DNA of 64,000 nt, from assembly GCF_005877885.1 (NCBI RefSeq), contig NZ_VCHY01000007.1, positions 62,001-126,000 on the forward strand, written 5' to 3'. The notes beneath the pieces are model-generated. The model was not told the DNA's origin. It ran no database searches and saw only the letters and a program-made list of their open reading frames with translations. Positions 19,765 to 28,989 of this stretch are shown one piece after another (the stretch's first letter is position 1; every line of letters begins with the position of its first letter). A program made the translations under genes and the position numbers. The DNA comes from Labilibacter sediminis. Its GTDB lineage: Bacteria > Bacteroidota > Bacteroidia > Bacteroidales > Marinilabiliaceae.

Positions 19765-20317
19765 GATACTTTTATATTAGTTTAATACAAATATTATTTA
19801 AAACCTTAATCTATACCTCTTCATTAAAAACTCTAATTTTTAGTTGCCATTACAGCTAAACTAAACAATGTTACATCAATTTAATTCCACATCACAAAAC
19901 ACCCTTAAAGCCTATCTCAACTACCTATTTAAACTTATAAATATGAAACATTAATGCTTATTTCCTGCTTTCAAAAATTAAAGCATCTGCAATGTATGAA
20001 ATAATTAACAATCATTAAATCAATAATGGAAACTTTAATTTGTGAATTTTGTTTAAAATTAATTTTCTTTTTTTGACTCATTGGGTAATTAAGGATGAAA
20101 TGACAAAATCAGGGATTAAAATAGATACAAACAAGTATCAATACCCAAAAAACCAACAACACACCTACACAAACCATTAGTTTTAAACAACATATATCTT
20201 TAAACCAACTTTATTATTAGTGATTCCGGAACTAAATATCTAAAAACAGAATATTCATATCGAACCTAAACCATAGTTTAGGAGTTACATTAAAAATCAA
20301 CTTTAAGAACATTTGAT
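19765..20317. other. Divergent intergenic region between the V-ATPase operon and the nitroreductase gene
   Basis: A 553-base spacer that must hold the V-ATPase promoter (minus) and the nitroreductase promoter (plus). No perfect TAnnTTTG box is found near the ATPase start. A hairpin-capable inverted repeat, CCTAAAC-cata-GTTTAGG (20265-20282), lies 36 bases before the nitroreductase ATG and could be an operator. I see no ORF or RNA gene. Confidence 0.4.
20265..20282 (+). promoter_or_regulatory. Inverted repeat upstream of the nitroreductase gene
   Basis: CCTAAAC and GTTTAGG are separated by four bases and no T-run follows, so a repressor site is more likely than a terminator. The cognate regulator is unknown. 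Confidence 0.3.
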
Positions 20318-20947
20318 ATGGATATTATAAAATCATTAGAATGGCGATATGCCACTAAGCAATTTAACGAGGATAAGAAACTAAGTTCGGAAGATCTTCA
20401 GACAATTTTAAACGCTGTTAACCTGGCTCCTTCTTCATACGGCCTTCAACCCTTTAATGTACTTGTTATTGAAGATCCCGCTATTCGCGAACAATTGAAA
20501 CAAGCTGCCTATGGTCAGAGGCAGGTTACCGAAGCTTCTCAGGTCATTGTTTTTGCAGCAAACAACAACATATCTAATGTACATGTAGATGAATTTTTGA
20601 ATAGAATATCAAAAGTAACAGGTGCGCCTTTAGAAGCATTAGCTAAATATGAAAAGATGATGAAAGCTAAAATTGATTCAAGAAATTCTGACGAACTTTT
20701 AACCTGGGCCGCTAAGCAATGTTATATTGCTTTAGGATTTTTATTAACAACATGTTCTCAATTAAAAATTGATGCCTGCCCAATGGAAGGATTTGATACT
20801 GACAGCTTCGATGAAATTTTAAACTTAAAAGAAAAAAACCTAAACAGCATAGTAATGGCAACTGTAGGCTACAGATCAGATGACGACAAATACCAACACA
20901 ACCCAAAAGTTAGAAAAGATATAAATGATTTAATCATTCAATACTAA
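20318..20947 (+). CDS. Nitroreductase family NAD(P)H-dependent oxidoreductase
   Basis: 209-residue FMN flavoprotein of the NfsB/YdgI type that reduces nitro compounds, quinones or flavins with NAD(P)H. The N-terminal FMN-phosphate motif is WRYATKQFN (residues 8-16). LAPSSYGLQPFNVLVI near 36-51 and the C-terminal ATVGYRSDDD near 186 are typical. Length is normal. It is single, with a hairpin downstream shared with the convergent cstA gene. The natural substrate cannot be assigned. Confidence 0.92.
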   Translation: MDIIKSLEWRYATKQFNEDKKLSSEDLQTILNAVNLAPSSYGLQPFNVLVIEDPAIREQLKQAAYGQRQVTEASQVIVFAANNNISNVHVDEFLNRISKVTGAPLEALAKYEKMMKAKIDSRNSDELLTWAAKQCYIALGFLLTTCSQLKIDACPMEGFDTDSFDEILNLKEKNLNSIVMATVGYRSDDDKYQHNPKVRKDINDLIIQY

Positions 20948-20990
20948 GAAGCTTACTAAAAAAATCTCCTTAGAGAATACAAAACAATCA

Positions 20991-21023
20991 GCCTTTTCTC
21001 AATAATTACTTTTGAGAAAGGGC
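20991..21023. terminator. Hairpin between nitroreductase and cstA genes
   Basis: GCCTTTTCTCAA pairs with TTGAGAAAGGGC (one mismatch or bulge) over a 9-base loop. T-runs are weak on both sides, so it is a moderate convergent terminator candidate. Confidence 0.45.
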
Positions 21024-21039
21024 ACTCTCTTAAGCTATT

Positions 21040-22470
21040 TTAACGGTTACTTCCTTTTAAAAAGAAAAACAAGGATATAACGGTAATTAAAGCTCCTAAA
21101 CCATAACCTATATCTACCTTAAGTTCTAACCCTCCATTTATTACAGGTGCCACAAATATATACGAAGCGCAAACAAAAGTCATAAATAATGCCGGAACAG
21201 TAAGTATCCAATGGTTCTTTTTTTGCTGTATGAGATACCTGGCTGCAGTCCATAAAATAACAACTGCTAATATTTGGTTCGACAAGCCTAAAAATTTCCA
21301 AATGGTTTCAAACTTAAATTGAGTAAGAATATAACCTACAATAAACAAAGGAATACTAATAATCAGTCGTTGTTTAATCGTCTGCTGATTAAAACTAAAC
21401 ATATCAGCTAAGGTCAGTCGCGCGCTTCTAAAAGCTGTATCGCCGGTAGATATTGGTAAAACAATTACACCAACCACCACAAAAATAGCCCCTAGTTTCC
21501 CTAACCAACTTTCGGATATTGCATTAACTACCCATGCCGGACCATGCCCTTTAATGATCATAGTTGAATTTAACTCATCAGCCCCTCCAAAGAAATTCAT
21601 GGCTGCTGTTGCCCAAATAACAGCTACAATTCCTTCGGCTATCATTGCTCCATAAAAAGTATATCTGCCATAGCTTTCTTTTTTTAAGCAACGTGCCATC
21701 ATTGGTGCCTGAGTAGAGTGAAAACCAGAAATGGCTCCACATGAAATGACTATAAACATCATTGGGAAAAGAATATTTTCAGCTGGCGAATGATGAAAGT
21801 TCTTTAATGAACTCAAGTTCAACTCCATCATTTCAAAATCGCCAAAAAAATTATTCACAACCATAGCTCCTGCAATACCAAAGGCCATTATTATAAGCGC
21901 AATTGCGAAAAATGGATAAATACGTCCTATAATTTTATTAATGGGTAAAAGGGTGGCCAGCAGATAATATGCAAAAATAACATATACCCAAATTAAAAAA
22001 CTCCCTTTGGTATGAAATGCCAATAGTTCAGCCGGACCTGAAACAAATGCTACTCCAACAAAAATGAGTAATAATAAAGTAAATATTCTTAGTACCTGAC
22101 GAAAACCATTACCTAAATACTTACCTACTATTTCCGGAATACTTGCTCCTCCATTTCGAATAGACAACATACCGGAAAAATAATCGTGTGTTGCCCCCAT
22201 AAAGATACAGCCTAAAACTATCCACACATAGGCCCATGGACCATATTTAGCGCCAAGTATTGCTCCAAATACAGGTCCCAAACCTGCAATATTTAAAAAC
22301 TGTATTGTAAAAATCTTCCATGTTGGTAAAGGGCTATAATCTACACCATCATTTTTTGAAATAGCTGGCGTTACATTTTCATTATTAGCACCAAAAAATC
22401 GCTGAACAAAATTTCCATAAACGAAAAAACCAATCACAAGAAAGGTAATTGAAAGTAAAAATGTTATCAT
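21040..22470 (-). CDS. cstA: Carbon starvation protein CstA family transporter
   Basis: 476-residue inner-membrane protein with about 12 hydrophobic segments. CstA family signatures include AISKNDGVDYSPLPTWKIF near 37-55, NIAGLGPVFGAILG near 60, GATHDYFSGMLSIRNGG near 92 and FHSTQAPMMARCL near 250. Family members import peptides or pyruvate under carbon starvation. At 476 residues it is the short form, compared with about 700 in E. coli CstA; short forms are common in Bacteroidota and Gram-positive bacteria. It is monocistronic. Confidence 0.93.
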   Translation of the reverse strand: MITFLLSITFLVIGFFVYGNFVQRFFGANNENVTPAISKNDGVDYSPLPTWKIFTIQFLNIAGLGPVFGAILGAKYGPWAYVWIVLGCIFMGATHDYFSGMLSIRNGGASIPEIVGKYLGNGFRQVLRIFTLLLLIFVGVAFVSGPAELLAFHTKGSFLIWVYVIFAYYLLATLLPINKIIGRIYPFFAIALIIMAFGIAGAMVVNNFFGDFEMMELNLSSLKNFHHSPAENILFPMMFIVISCGAISGFHSTQAPMMARCLKKESYGRYTFYGAMIAEGIVAVIWATAAMNFFGGADELNSTMIIKGHGPAWVVNAISESWLGKLGAIFVVVGVIVLPISTGDTAFRSARLTLADMFSFNQQTIKQRLIISIPLFIVGYILTQFKFETIWKFLGLSNQILAVVILWTAARYLIQQKKNHWILTVPALFMTFVCASYIFVAPVINGGLELKVDIGYGLGALITVISLFFFLKGSNR

Positions 22471-22544
22471 GAAACTACTGCCTAAATATTGTTAATTTCT
22501 GATTTAGATTATTTGGGCACCGAAAATACAACTAAACAGGTAAA

Positions 22545-22594
22545 AACAAAAAATGCACTCCGAAAAGAGTTCAGCTACTCTTTCCGAAATGCAT
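22545..22594 (-). terminator. Terminator of the T9SS-protein gene
   Basis: Two 18-base arms (22553-22570 and 22577-22594) pair at 15 of 18 positions around TCAGCT. On the minus strand a T-rich run follows (TTTTTTGTTTTT). Confidence 0.75.
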
Positions 22595-22615
22595 CATTCA
22601 AAATGTGCGGTTATA

Positions 22616-23920
22616 TTATTTCTTTAAAAACTTAACAATACTTTGCGACACTAAATCTTCAAAAATAACGTTGTAAACACCTGTATTAAGATCTGAAAGA
22701 TCGAAGGACACAACTAAACCTCCTGGTAGCTGCAATGTCTTAACAGCGGCACCTGAAATATCAACCACTCGCACACTAACCTCTTTTGTATCGTAACCGG
22801 TTAAGTCTGCGTACACAACACCTTCTGATGGATTTGGGAAAAGCTTTACAGGTTTTTCTTCCACTTCCGGTAAATCTGTTGGAATATCAGATTTTAAACT
22901 CCATGCATATTGTTCCGGCATAAATATGTTGTCCCATTTAATCCAATATGCTTTACCTTTCGACACATCCATTGTAAGTTCTGCTTGTAATCCCTCAGTA
23001 TCATCGTTAAATGCAATTCGACCTTCACCACATCCACTATATACCTCTACATAAGTATCCTCTTGTGTTAACCCTACACTTGAGACATTTATTTCACCAT
23101 TTTCGCGTGCTATAAAACGATACCATTTATTTGTTCCTGATTCATGATTTATTGGAGCTCCTTCTACATCACTTACATCAATAGGGTCGATACATCTTTC
23201 TCCCGGCTCCCAATTTGACTCTTCAATAGTCCAGGCAATTTCACCATTAATGTCGCCGTTCTGCCAACTGATTAAGTACCTTTTACCTTCAATCCCGTCA
23301 AAAGCTATTTTACTTGGGTTCCAACTTAGATCATTATTTACAGTTGATGTAAACATACAGTTATCATATACAGCAATCCTGCAGTCAGCAGCATTATCTC
23401 CTACAGCTTCAACTGTAATTTTACCATTACGAGAAGCAGTAAACTCAAACCAGCGATATTTATTTTGAGGAGCATCACTTACAGTATACCCGGCTGATGC
23501 CATTAAAGGATTACTACAAAATTCCCCCTGATTTACCTTTCCTTCTTGTAAGTCCCACTCAAACTGAGAATTGGTATAATAGTTTTTCCAGTTAATAAGA
23601 TATGATAAACCGTCAATAACTTCGAAAGATACTTCTGATTGTTCATTGCAAAAATCATTACTTGAAGCGAAGGCATTTTCGCCACATGCATCATATATCT
23701 CTACATACGTATTAGCCTCTGTTAAGCCACATGTTGAAACGGTAACTTTACCTGTCATTGTAGCTGTATAAACGAACCACTGCTCGCCTAATGCATTGTT
23801 ACTTATATTGATACCTTGATTTGCGATTGTTGCATTTTCGCATGATGTGCCACCTTGTGCTGAAGTAATTTGTATCACTAACCCCCACAGTATAAGTGAT
23901 AAAAAAGTAAATTTAAACAT
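22616..23920 (-). CDS. Exported triple-repeat protein with T9SS type A sorting domain
   Basis: 434-residue exported protein. Residues 1-21 are a signal peptide ending SAQ. Three homologous repeats of about 105 residues follow (about 27-129, 133-237, 240-345). Each begins with a Cys-containing start (SCENA, FCSNP, RCIDP), has a W-F/Y-x-F/Y core and an 'EVYSGCGE'-type turn, and ends with a W(K/Q)N/D segment. They look like beta-sandwich, pre-peptidase or CBM-like domains. The C-terminal 80 residues (KLFPNPSEGVVYADL ... GVYNVIF ... KFLKK) form a type A sorting domain for type IX secretion, so the protein probably ends on the cell surface or outside. No catalytic motif is seen; adhesion or binding is plausible. 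Confidence 0.85.
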   Translation of the reverse strand: MFKFTFLSLILWGLVIQITSAQGGTSCENATIANQGINISNNALGEQWFVYTATMTGKVTVSTCGLTEANTYVEIYDACGENAFASSNDFCNEQSEVSFEVIDGLSYLINWKNYYTNSQFEWDLQEGKVNQGEFCSNPLMASAGYTVSDAPQNKYRWFEFTASRNGKITVEAVGDNAADCRIAVYDNCMFTSTVNNDLSWNPSKIAFDGIEGKRYLISWQNGDINGEIAWTIEESNWEPGERCIDPIDVSDVEGAPINHESGTNKWYRFIARENGEINVSSVGLTQEDTYVEVYSGCGEGRIAFNDDTEGLQAELTMDVSKGKAYWIKWDNIFMPEQYAWSLKSDIPTDLPEVEEKPVKLFPNPSEGVVYADLTGYDTKEVSVRVVDISGAAVKTLQLPGGLVVSFDLSDLNTGVYNVIFEDLVSQSIVKFLKK

Positions 23921-24508
23921 GTTGTTGTGTTGTTGTTGTGTTGTGTCGTTGAAAATCTTAATCCATCTAAATTATCTAATAGTGCACGATTTGTTGATTG
24001 TTAAAACAAAATTGATTTTCCCCAAAATCAGTTTTGTTTTTAATAAATTATCAAACTTCGTATGATCTATATTCACCCTCTACTTAAAGAATTCATTCGT
24101 CACTCAAAACTGCTCTTTTGCAACTTATTTTCGAGTATTTATCAATTTATAACGAAAGTATTTCCAAAAGGTTTCGAATTAACAATTAAAAAATTGAAAA
24201 GACATATTTCTTATAAATTATTGTGTTACAATACTGTTACCGAACGGTATAGTTTTCAATGAAAAGGTTGTGCCCTCTTTATTGGTGATTGAAGTAATAG
24301 GTGATGCAAAAGTAGAAAAGATTTTCTTTAATCAAAGCACTGATTGTTAAGAATTAATATGAATTAACTATTTCTCGAAAAAAATAAATATTTAGATTCT
24401 AACATACGAGAAATTAATCCTTTTATAACAGGAATTAAGAAGAAAGCAAAAGGATAACTACGAACCTTGCGACAATTTTGTAATCCCAACTTTTAAATTT
24501 GTGTTTGG
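23921..24508. other. 588-base intergenic region upstream of the T9SS-protein gene
   Basis: On the minus strand the 26 bases before the T9SS-protein ATG are an almost pure CA/ACA repeat leader. A long hairpin (24003-24040) and a short palindrome (24238-24249) lie further upstream. The rest is AT-rich. A 66-codon frame at 24062-24262 has no features of a real gene. Confidence 0.4.
24003..24040. terminator. 17-bp hairpin with CCCC loop
   Basis: Seventeen bases pair around a CCCC loop, with one position G-T and all others Watson-Crick, and there are A/T tracts on both sides. It may end readthrough from the efflux operon, whose last stop is at 24509, or be a leader element of the exported-protein gene at 23920. 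Confidence 0.45.
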
Positions 24509-25876
24509 TTAACTATTCCATCCACCCCCAAGTGTCTTATACAAATACACATAGCTAAGTAATTCATCCAAAACAGCATCATTTAACGAAACTTCAGCAT
24601 CAAACAAAAATCTCTGAGCATCGAGCACATCAATATACCCTATAGCTCCATTGATGTATTGAATATTAGCCAATTCTAAGTAATTACGTGCTGAATTCTC
24701 TAAGGCATCCCTTTGCTGCCTTACCTCCTTTGCTTTATAAAAAGATACAATCGCATTATCCGTTTCATGAAATGCGTTGATTACCACCTGCTCATATTCA
24801 TAAAAAGCTTGTTCCAACGCTTCTCGCTTTGCTTTTAATCTGGCTCGCTTTGCTCCCGCCGAAAATACCGGTGTGAGAATGCTTGCCGCAAAATAATTAT
24901 ACGGACTTTTTAATAAATCCTCAAAAGTTTCATTTTCTTCACCATACTTTGCTGTTAGAGTTACTCTGGGAAAAAGATCCGTAAAAGCTTCTCCAACCAG
25001 AGCATTAGCCATAATTAAAGATTGTTCGGCTTGTTTGATATCCGGCCTGCGCTTTAATATATCTGATGGCATACCTAAGGGTAAAGAATGTATTTTTTGT
25101 TGGTAATATAAACTTTGGCTTTCAATAACATTTTGTGGCATCTGCCCCATTAGTTTGGCCAACTTATTGCGATTTAAAACAATATACCTTTCCAATCCTG
25201 GAATTAATGACATTGTTTTGGCATATTCTACTTCTGCCTGCCTTAAAGATGTTTCTGATGTAAGACCACCTTTAAACCTGAGCTCAGCAATATTTACACC
25301 TTCCTGCCTTGCCCTGCCTGTTTCCTGAACTATTTGTAATTCTCTTTTTACAGCGATTAATTCGAAATAAGTTTGGGCCACGTTAGATATCAAACTCATT
25401 TTAATGGCTCGTTGAGCCTCCAGCGTTTTGAAATAGTCTGCAATAGAAGCTTCTCTTCCCCAACGAATATTTCCCCACAAATCAAGTTCCCAACTCAACT
25501 CTAAACGCAATATATGCTCTGTATCAATAGTTTCTCCATCTACATCCTCCCTGTTTGATTCCGCAAACAAGTCCATACTCGGCATCAAAGGTGCCTCTGA
25601 GATTCTTTTTAAAGCCATGCTTTCTCTTACCCGAGCCGCTGCAATTTTTACATTCTGATTATTCTTCAGTGCCAACCGAATATAACTATTCAACAATGTA
25701 TCATTAAAAAGTTCATACCACTCCAAATCTGCAATCGTTAAAGAATCATTCTCTTTGAAATGTGAAATATTCTCCGGAATATCTATATCCGGTGATTGGT
25801 ATTTCTTTCCTACTTTGCATGAGCTCACACAAAGTACAGTTGCAACAAATGCTAAAATTAAACTCCTAATTTTCAT
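24509..25876 (-). CDS. Outer-membrane efflux lipoprotein (TolC/OprM-NodT family)
   Basis: 455-residue outer-membrane channel of a tripartite pump. A lipoprotein signal ends VSSC with lipidated Cys20. The family's repeated coiled-coil tunnel architecture is visible: DLEWYELFNDTLL near 49, ELSWELDLWGNIR near 126, and PDIKQAEQSL near 281 for the second repeat. The end matches OprM/NodT proteins (QYINGAIGYIDVLDAQRFLFDAE). It is the last gene of the three-gene operon, two bases after the RND gene. Confidence 0.95.
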   Translation of the reverse strand: MKIRSLILAFVATVLCVSSCKVGKKYQSPDIDIPENISHFKENDSLTIADLEWYELFNDTLLNSYIRLALKNNQNVKIAAARVRESMALKRISEAPLMPSMDLFAESNREDVDGETIDTEHILRLELSWELDLWGNIRWGREASIADYFKTLEAQRAIKMSLISNVAQTYFELIAVKRELQIVQETGRARQEGVNIAELRFKGGLTSETSLRQAEVEYAKTMSLIPGLERYIVLNRNKLAKLMGQMPQNVIESQSLYYQQKIHSLPLGMPSDILKRRPDIKQAEQSLIMANALVGEAFTDLFPRVTLTAKYGEENETFEDLLKSPYNYFAASILTPVFSAGAKRARLKAKREALEQAFYEYEQVVINAFHETDNAIVSFYKAKEVRQQRDALENSARNYLELANIQYINGAIGYIDVLDAQRFLFDAEVSLNDAVLDELLSYVYLYKTLGGGWNS

Positions 25877-25878
25877 AT

Positions 25879-28800
25879 CTATTGCTTTGATTTTTGTTTA
25901 AACAAACTAGCTGATTTATTAATCATAACGAAGAAAAACGGAACTACTACAATACCTATGGTAATAGAAAATAACATTCCAAAAAATACACCTGTTCCTA
26001 TGGAGTGTCGACTGGCAGAACCCGGACCGGATGCAAAAACCAATGGCAGCATACCTAATACAAAAGCCAGAGAGGTCATAACTATTGGTCGAAAACGTAA
26101 AGAAGCTGCACTTATAGCGGCTTTCACTACATCTACTCCATTTTCAACCTCCTGCTTAGCTACTTCTACAATTAATATGGCATTTTTTGCAGACAGACCA
26201 ATTAGTGTAACCAAACCTATCTGAAAATATATATCATTATTTAATCCCACGATCCATATCCCAAGAAAAGCCCCTAATACTGCTACTGGCAAAGACAGCA
26301 TAACTGAAATTGGGATTAACCAGCTTTCGTATTGTGCGGCTAAAAACAAGAATACAAATAACACAACCAAAACCATAACATAACCGGTTTGTCCTCCTGC
26401 CTGTTTCTCCTGATATGAAATCCCACTCCACTCATATCCAATATACTCTGGTAATTTCTCTTGTATAATCTCTTCTATGGCTAACATTGCTTGTCCTGAA
26501 CTATACCCATTACCTGCCTCTCCTCTAACCACTGTTGTATTAAACATATTAAAGCGTTTAATACTACCTGGTCCTGTTTTAAAATCAACTGAGCCAATAG
26601 CCGTAATCGGTACCATCGATCCATTTTTTGCCCTCACAAAGAACATACTCAAATTATCCTGACTCATACGATATTGCTCATCTGCCTGAATATTTACCCT
26701 ATACACACGATTAAACATGTTAAAGTCATTTACATACAAGGCTCCTAAAAATGCTTTCATGGAAGAAAACACATCCGACAAAGGAATTCCAAGAAACATA
26801 GCAGCATCACGATCTACATCAAAATGAACAAGAGGCACATTGGCTTGAAGATTAGTGGATACACCCTGCAACTCTTTCTTTTGATTGGCATAAAAAAGTA
26901 AGGTATCCACTGCTGAAACCAAATCTTCGAAGGAAGCTCCCGAGCGAGCCTGCAACTGAAGCTCAAAACCACCCGATTCGCCCAAACCCGGTATTAATGG
27001 TGGTTTAGACATAAAAATTCTGGCTTCCGGATACTTATAAAACTCACTACGTACTGCTTCCATTATACCATCTACCGACAGATCTCCTCCATCTCTTTCT
27101 GACCAATCGTCCAGAAGCACCGTTAATTTTGCTCTGGCCTGACTACTCCCTACTCGCGGGCTGGTTCCTACAACCTGCTCCACAGTTCTTACACCCGGCA
27201 GTTCCATTAAAAAATCAACAGCTCTTTTAGCCACAACAGCCGTACGTTGAAGTGTAGCACCTTCGGGCAAATCAATTTCAATCGTAAACTGACCTTGATC
27301 TTCTTCCGGAATAAAACTTTGAGGAACAATTTTCACAAGCAAAGAAACAAATACCAATACCAAACCAAAGGCTGATAAAACACGTTTAGGCCAAGCTACA
27401 AAAGCACTTATATAACCCACATATTTTTTATTACCCAAGTCGAGCCACTCATTTATTTTTTTAAAAACAATATTTACTGATCCGGATTCAGGCTTTAAAA
27501 TTATTGCACATAAAGCCGGACTTAATGTTAACGCAACTATAGTAGATATTAATACAGAAACAACAATGGTTACAGAAAACTGCTTATAAAGTTCTCCTGA
27601 TATTCCTCCCAGAAAACTTACAGGAACAAAAACTGCAGCCAACACCAAAGAAGTAGCCACCAGTGCCCCGGACAACTCTTTCATAGCAAAGTGTGTAGCC
27701 TCTCTTGCTCCTATTTTATTCTCCTGCATCAGCCTCTCCACGTTCTCCACTACCACAATGGCATCATCCACTACAATTCCAATGGCCAGAATTAATCCCA
27801 ACAAAGTAAGTAGGTTTATAGAAAAGCCCAGTGCCAACATAACACCAAAAGTTCCAATTAAGGAAATGGGCACAGCAATTATAGGTATCAGGGTAGCACG
27901 CCAGTTTTGTAATGATAAGAAAACCACCACAACAACCAACAACAAAGCCTGCAGTAAAGTAACATATACCTCTTCTATTGAAGAAGAAATATAATGTGTC
28001 ATATCAAAAGGAATATGATAATCGATCCCTTTCGGAAAGTTATGACTAATCTCTTTCATGGCTACCCTAATATTATCCCCTACCTCAAGAGCATTGGCTC
28101 CGGGCAAGAGATAAATTGCCAATATTGCTGCATTTTTATTGTCAAATCCCGACTCCTGATTATAACTGGAAGCTTCGAGGTTTATTCGGGCTACATCACG
28201 CAAACGAATTATACTACCATCTTCATTGGCTCTAATTACAATTTTCTCGAACTCTTCAACAGTGGATAATCTGCCAGGCGTTGAAATAGGTATGGTAATA
28301 TCAATTTGCTTATTAGGCTGCAATCCCAATTCACCTGCTGCCGACTCTCTGTTTTGATCTTTTATGGCACTTTGCAAATCGGCCACCGTTATCCCGTAGC
28401 CAGCCAACTTATCTGGATAAACCCATATTCTCATCGAATAGTATCGACTACCTACGTTTGAAACACGACCTACCCCGGGTATCCTGCGCAGAATATCTAA
28501 AATATTAATGGTTGCAAAATTACTCAGGTATATTTCATCAAATTTGGCATCGGATGAAGTTAAACTAACCGTCATCAACTGTCCTGCTGCCTGACGTTCT
28601 ACTTCAACACCGTTTTGAACCACTTCGGATGGTAACCTCGATTCTGCAAGTTTCACTCTGTTTTGAACCTCCACAGCAGCAATGGCCGGATCTGTTCCTA
28701 CTTCAAAAGTTGCATTAATAGTTAGCCCTCCTGAGTTAGAACAACTCGACTCCATGTAAAGCATTCCCGGAGTACCATTTAACTCCTGCTCTATTGGGGT

Positions 28801-28989
28801 TGCAATAGCCTCTGCTACAGTGATAGCACTTGCTCCTGAATAACTAGCCTTAACCCTTACTAACGGAGGTGTAATTTGAGGGTACTGATCTACTGGCAAT
28901 ATAAATACTGATATAATTCCGATTAGCACAATCAAAATGGAAATGACCATAGAAAATACTGGTCTCTCAATAAAAAATCCCGGTTTCAT
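25879..28989 (-). CDS. RND efflux pump inner-membrane subunit (HAE1/AcrB family)
   Basis: 1036-residue proton-driven multidrug exporter with 12 membrane segments and two large periplasmic loops. The start FFIERPVFSMVISI and the TM4 segment GIVVDDAIVVVENVERL (paired Asp of the proton relay, near 405) identify the HAE1 subgroup. GLSAKNAILIVE near 935 is the TM10 counterpart with the essential Lys. Length is full. It overlaps the upstream adaptor gene by one base. Substrates are probably lipophilic antibiotics or bile-like compounds, but cannot be told from sequence. Confidence 0.96.
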   Translation of the reverse strand: MKPGFFIERPVFSMVISILIVLIGIISVFILPVDQYPQITPPLVRVKASYSGASAITVAEAIATPIEQELNGTPGMLYMESSCSNSGGLTINATFEVGTDPAIAAVEVQNRVKLAESRLPSEVVQNGVEVERQAAGQLMTVSLTSSDAKFDEIYLSNFATINILDILRRIPGVGRVSNVGSRYYSMRIWVYPDKLAGYGITVADLQSAIKDQNRESAAGELGLQPNKQIDITIPISTPGRLSTVEEFEKIVIRANEDGSIIRLRDVARINLEASSYNQESGFDNKNAAILAIYLLPGANALEVGDNIRVAMKEISHNFPKGIDYHIPFDMTHYISSSIEEVYVTLLQALLLVVVVVFLSLQNWRATLIPIIAVPISLIGTFGVMLALGFSINLLTLLGLILAIGIVVDDAIVVVENVERLMQENKIGAREATHFAMKELSGALVATSLVLAAVFVPVSFLGGISGELYKQFSVTIVVSVLISTIVALTLSPALCAIILKPESGSVNIVFKKINEWLDLGNKKYVGYISAFVAWPKRVLSAFGLVLVFVSLLVKIVPQSFIPEEDQGQFTIEIDLPEGATLQRTAVVAKRAVDFLMELPGVRTVEQVVGTSPRVGSSQARAKLTVLLDDWSERDGGDLSVDGIMEAVRSEFYKYPEARIFMSKPPLIPGLGESGGFELQLQARSGASFEDLVSAVDTLLFYANQKKELQGVSTNLQANVPLVHFDVDRDAAMFLGIPLSDVFSSMKAFLGALYVNDFNMFNRVYRVNIQADEQYRMSQDNLSMFFVRAKNGSMVPITAIGSVDFKTGPGSIKRFNMFNTTVVRGEAGNGYSSGQAMLAIEEIIQEKLPEYIGYEWSGISYQEKQAGGQTGYVMVLVVLFVFLFLAAQYESWLIPISVMLSLPVAVLGAFLGIWIVGLNNDIYFQIGLVTLIGLSAKNAILIVEVAKQEVENGVDVVKAAISAASLRFRPIVMTSLAFVLGMLPLVFASGPGSASRHSIGTGVFFGMLFSITIGIVVVPFFFVMINKSASLFKQKSKQ

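Noticed and set aside
24062-24262. 66-codon open frame on the plus strand
   Set aside because: It is in AT-rich spacer, has no recognisable domain, signal or ribosome-binding context, and crosses a palindrome.
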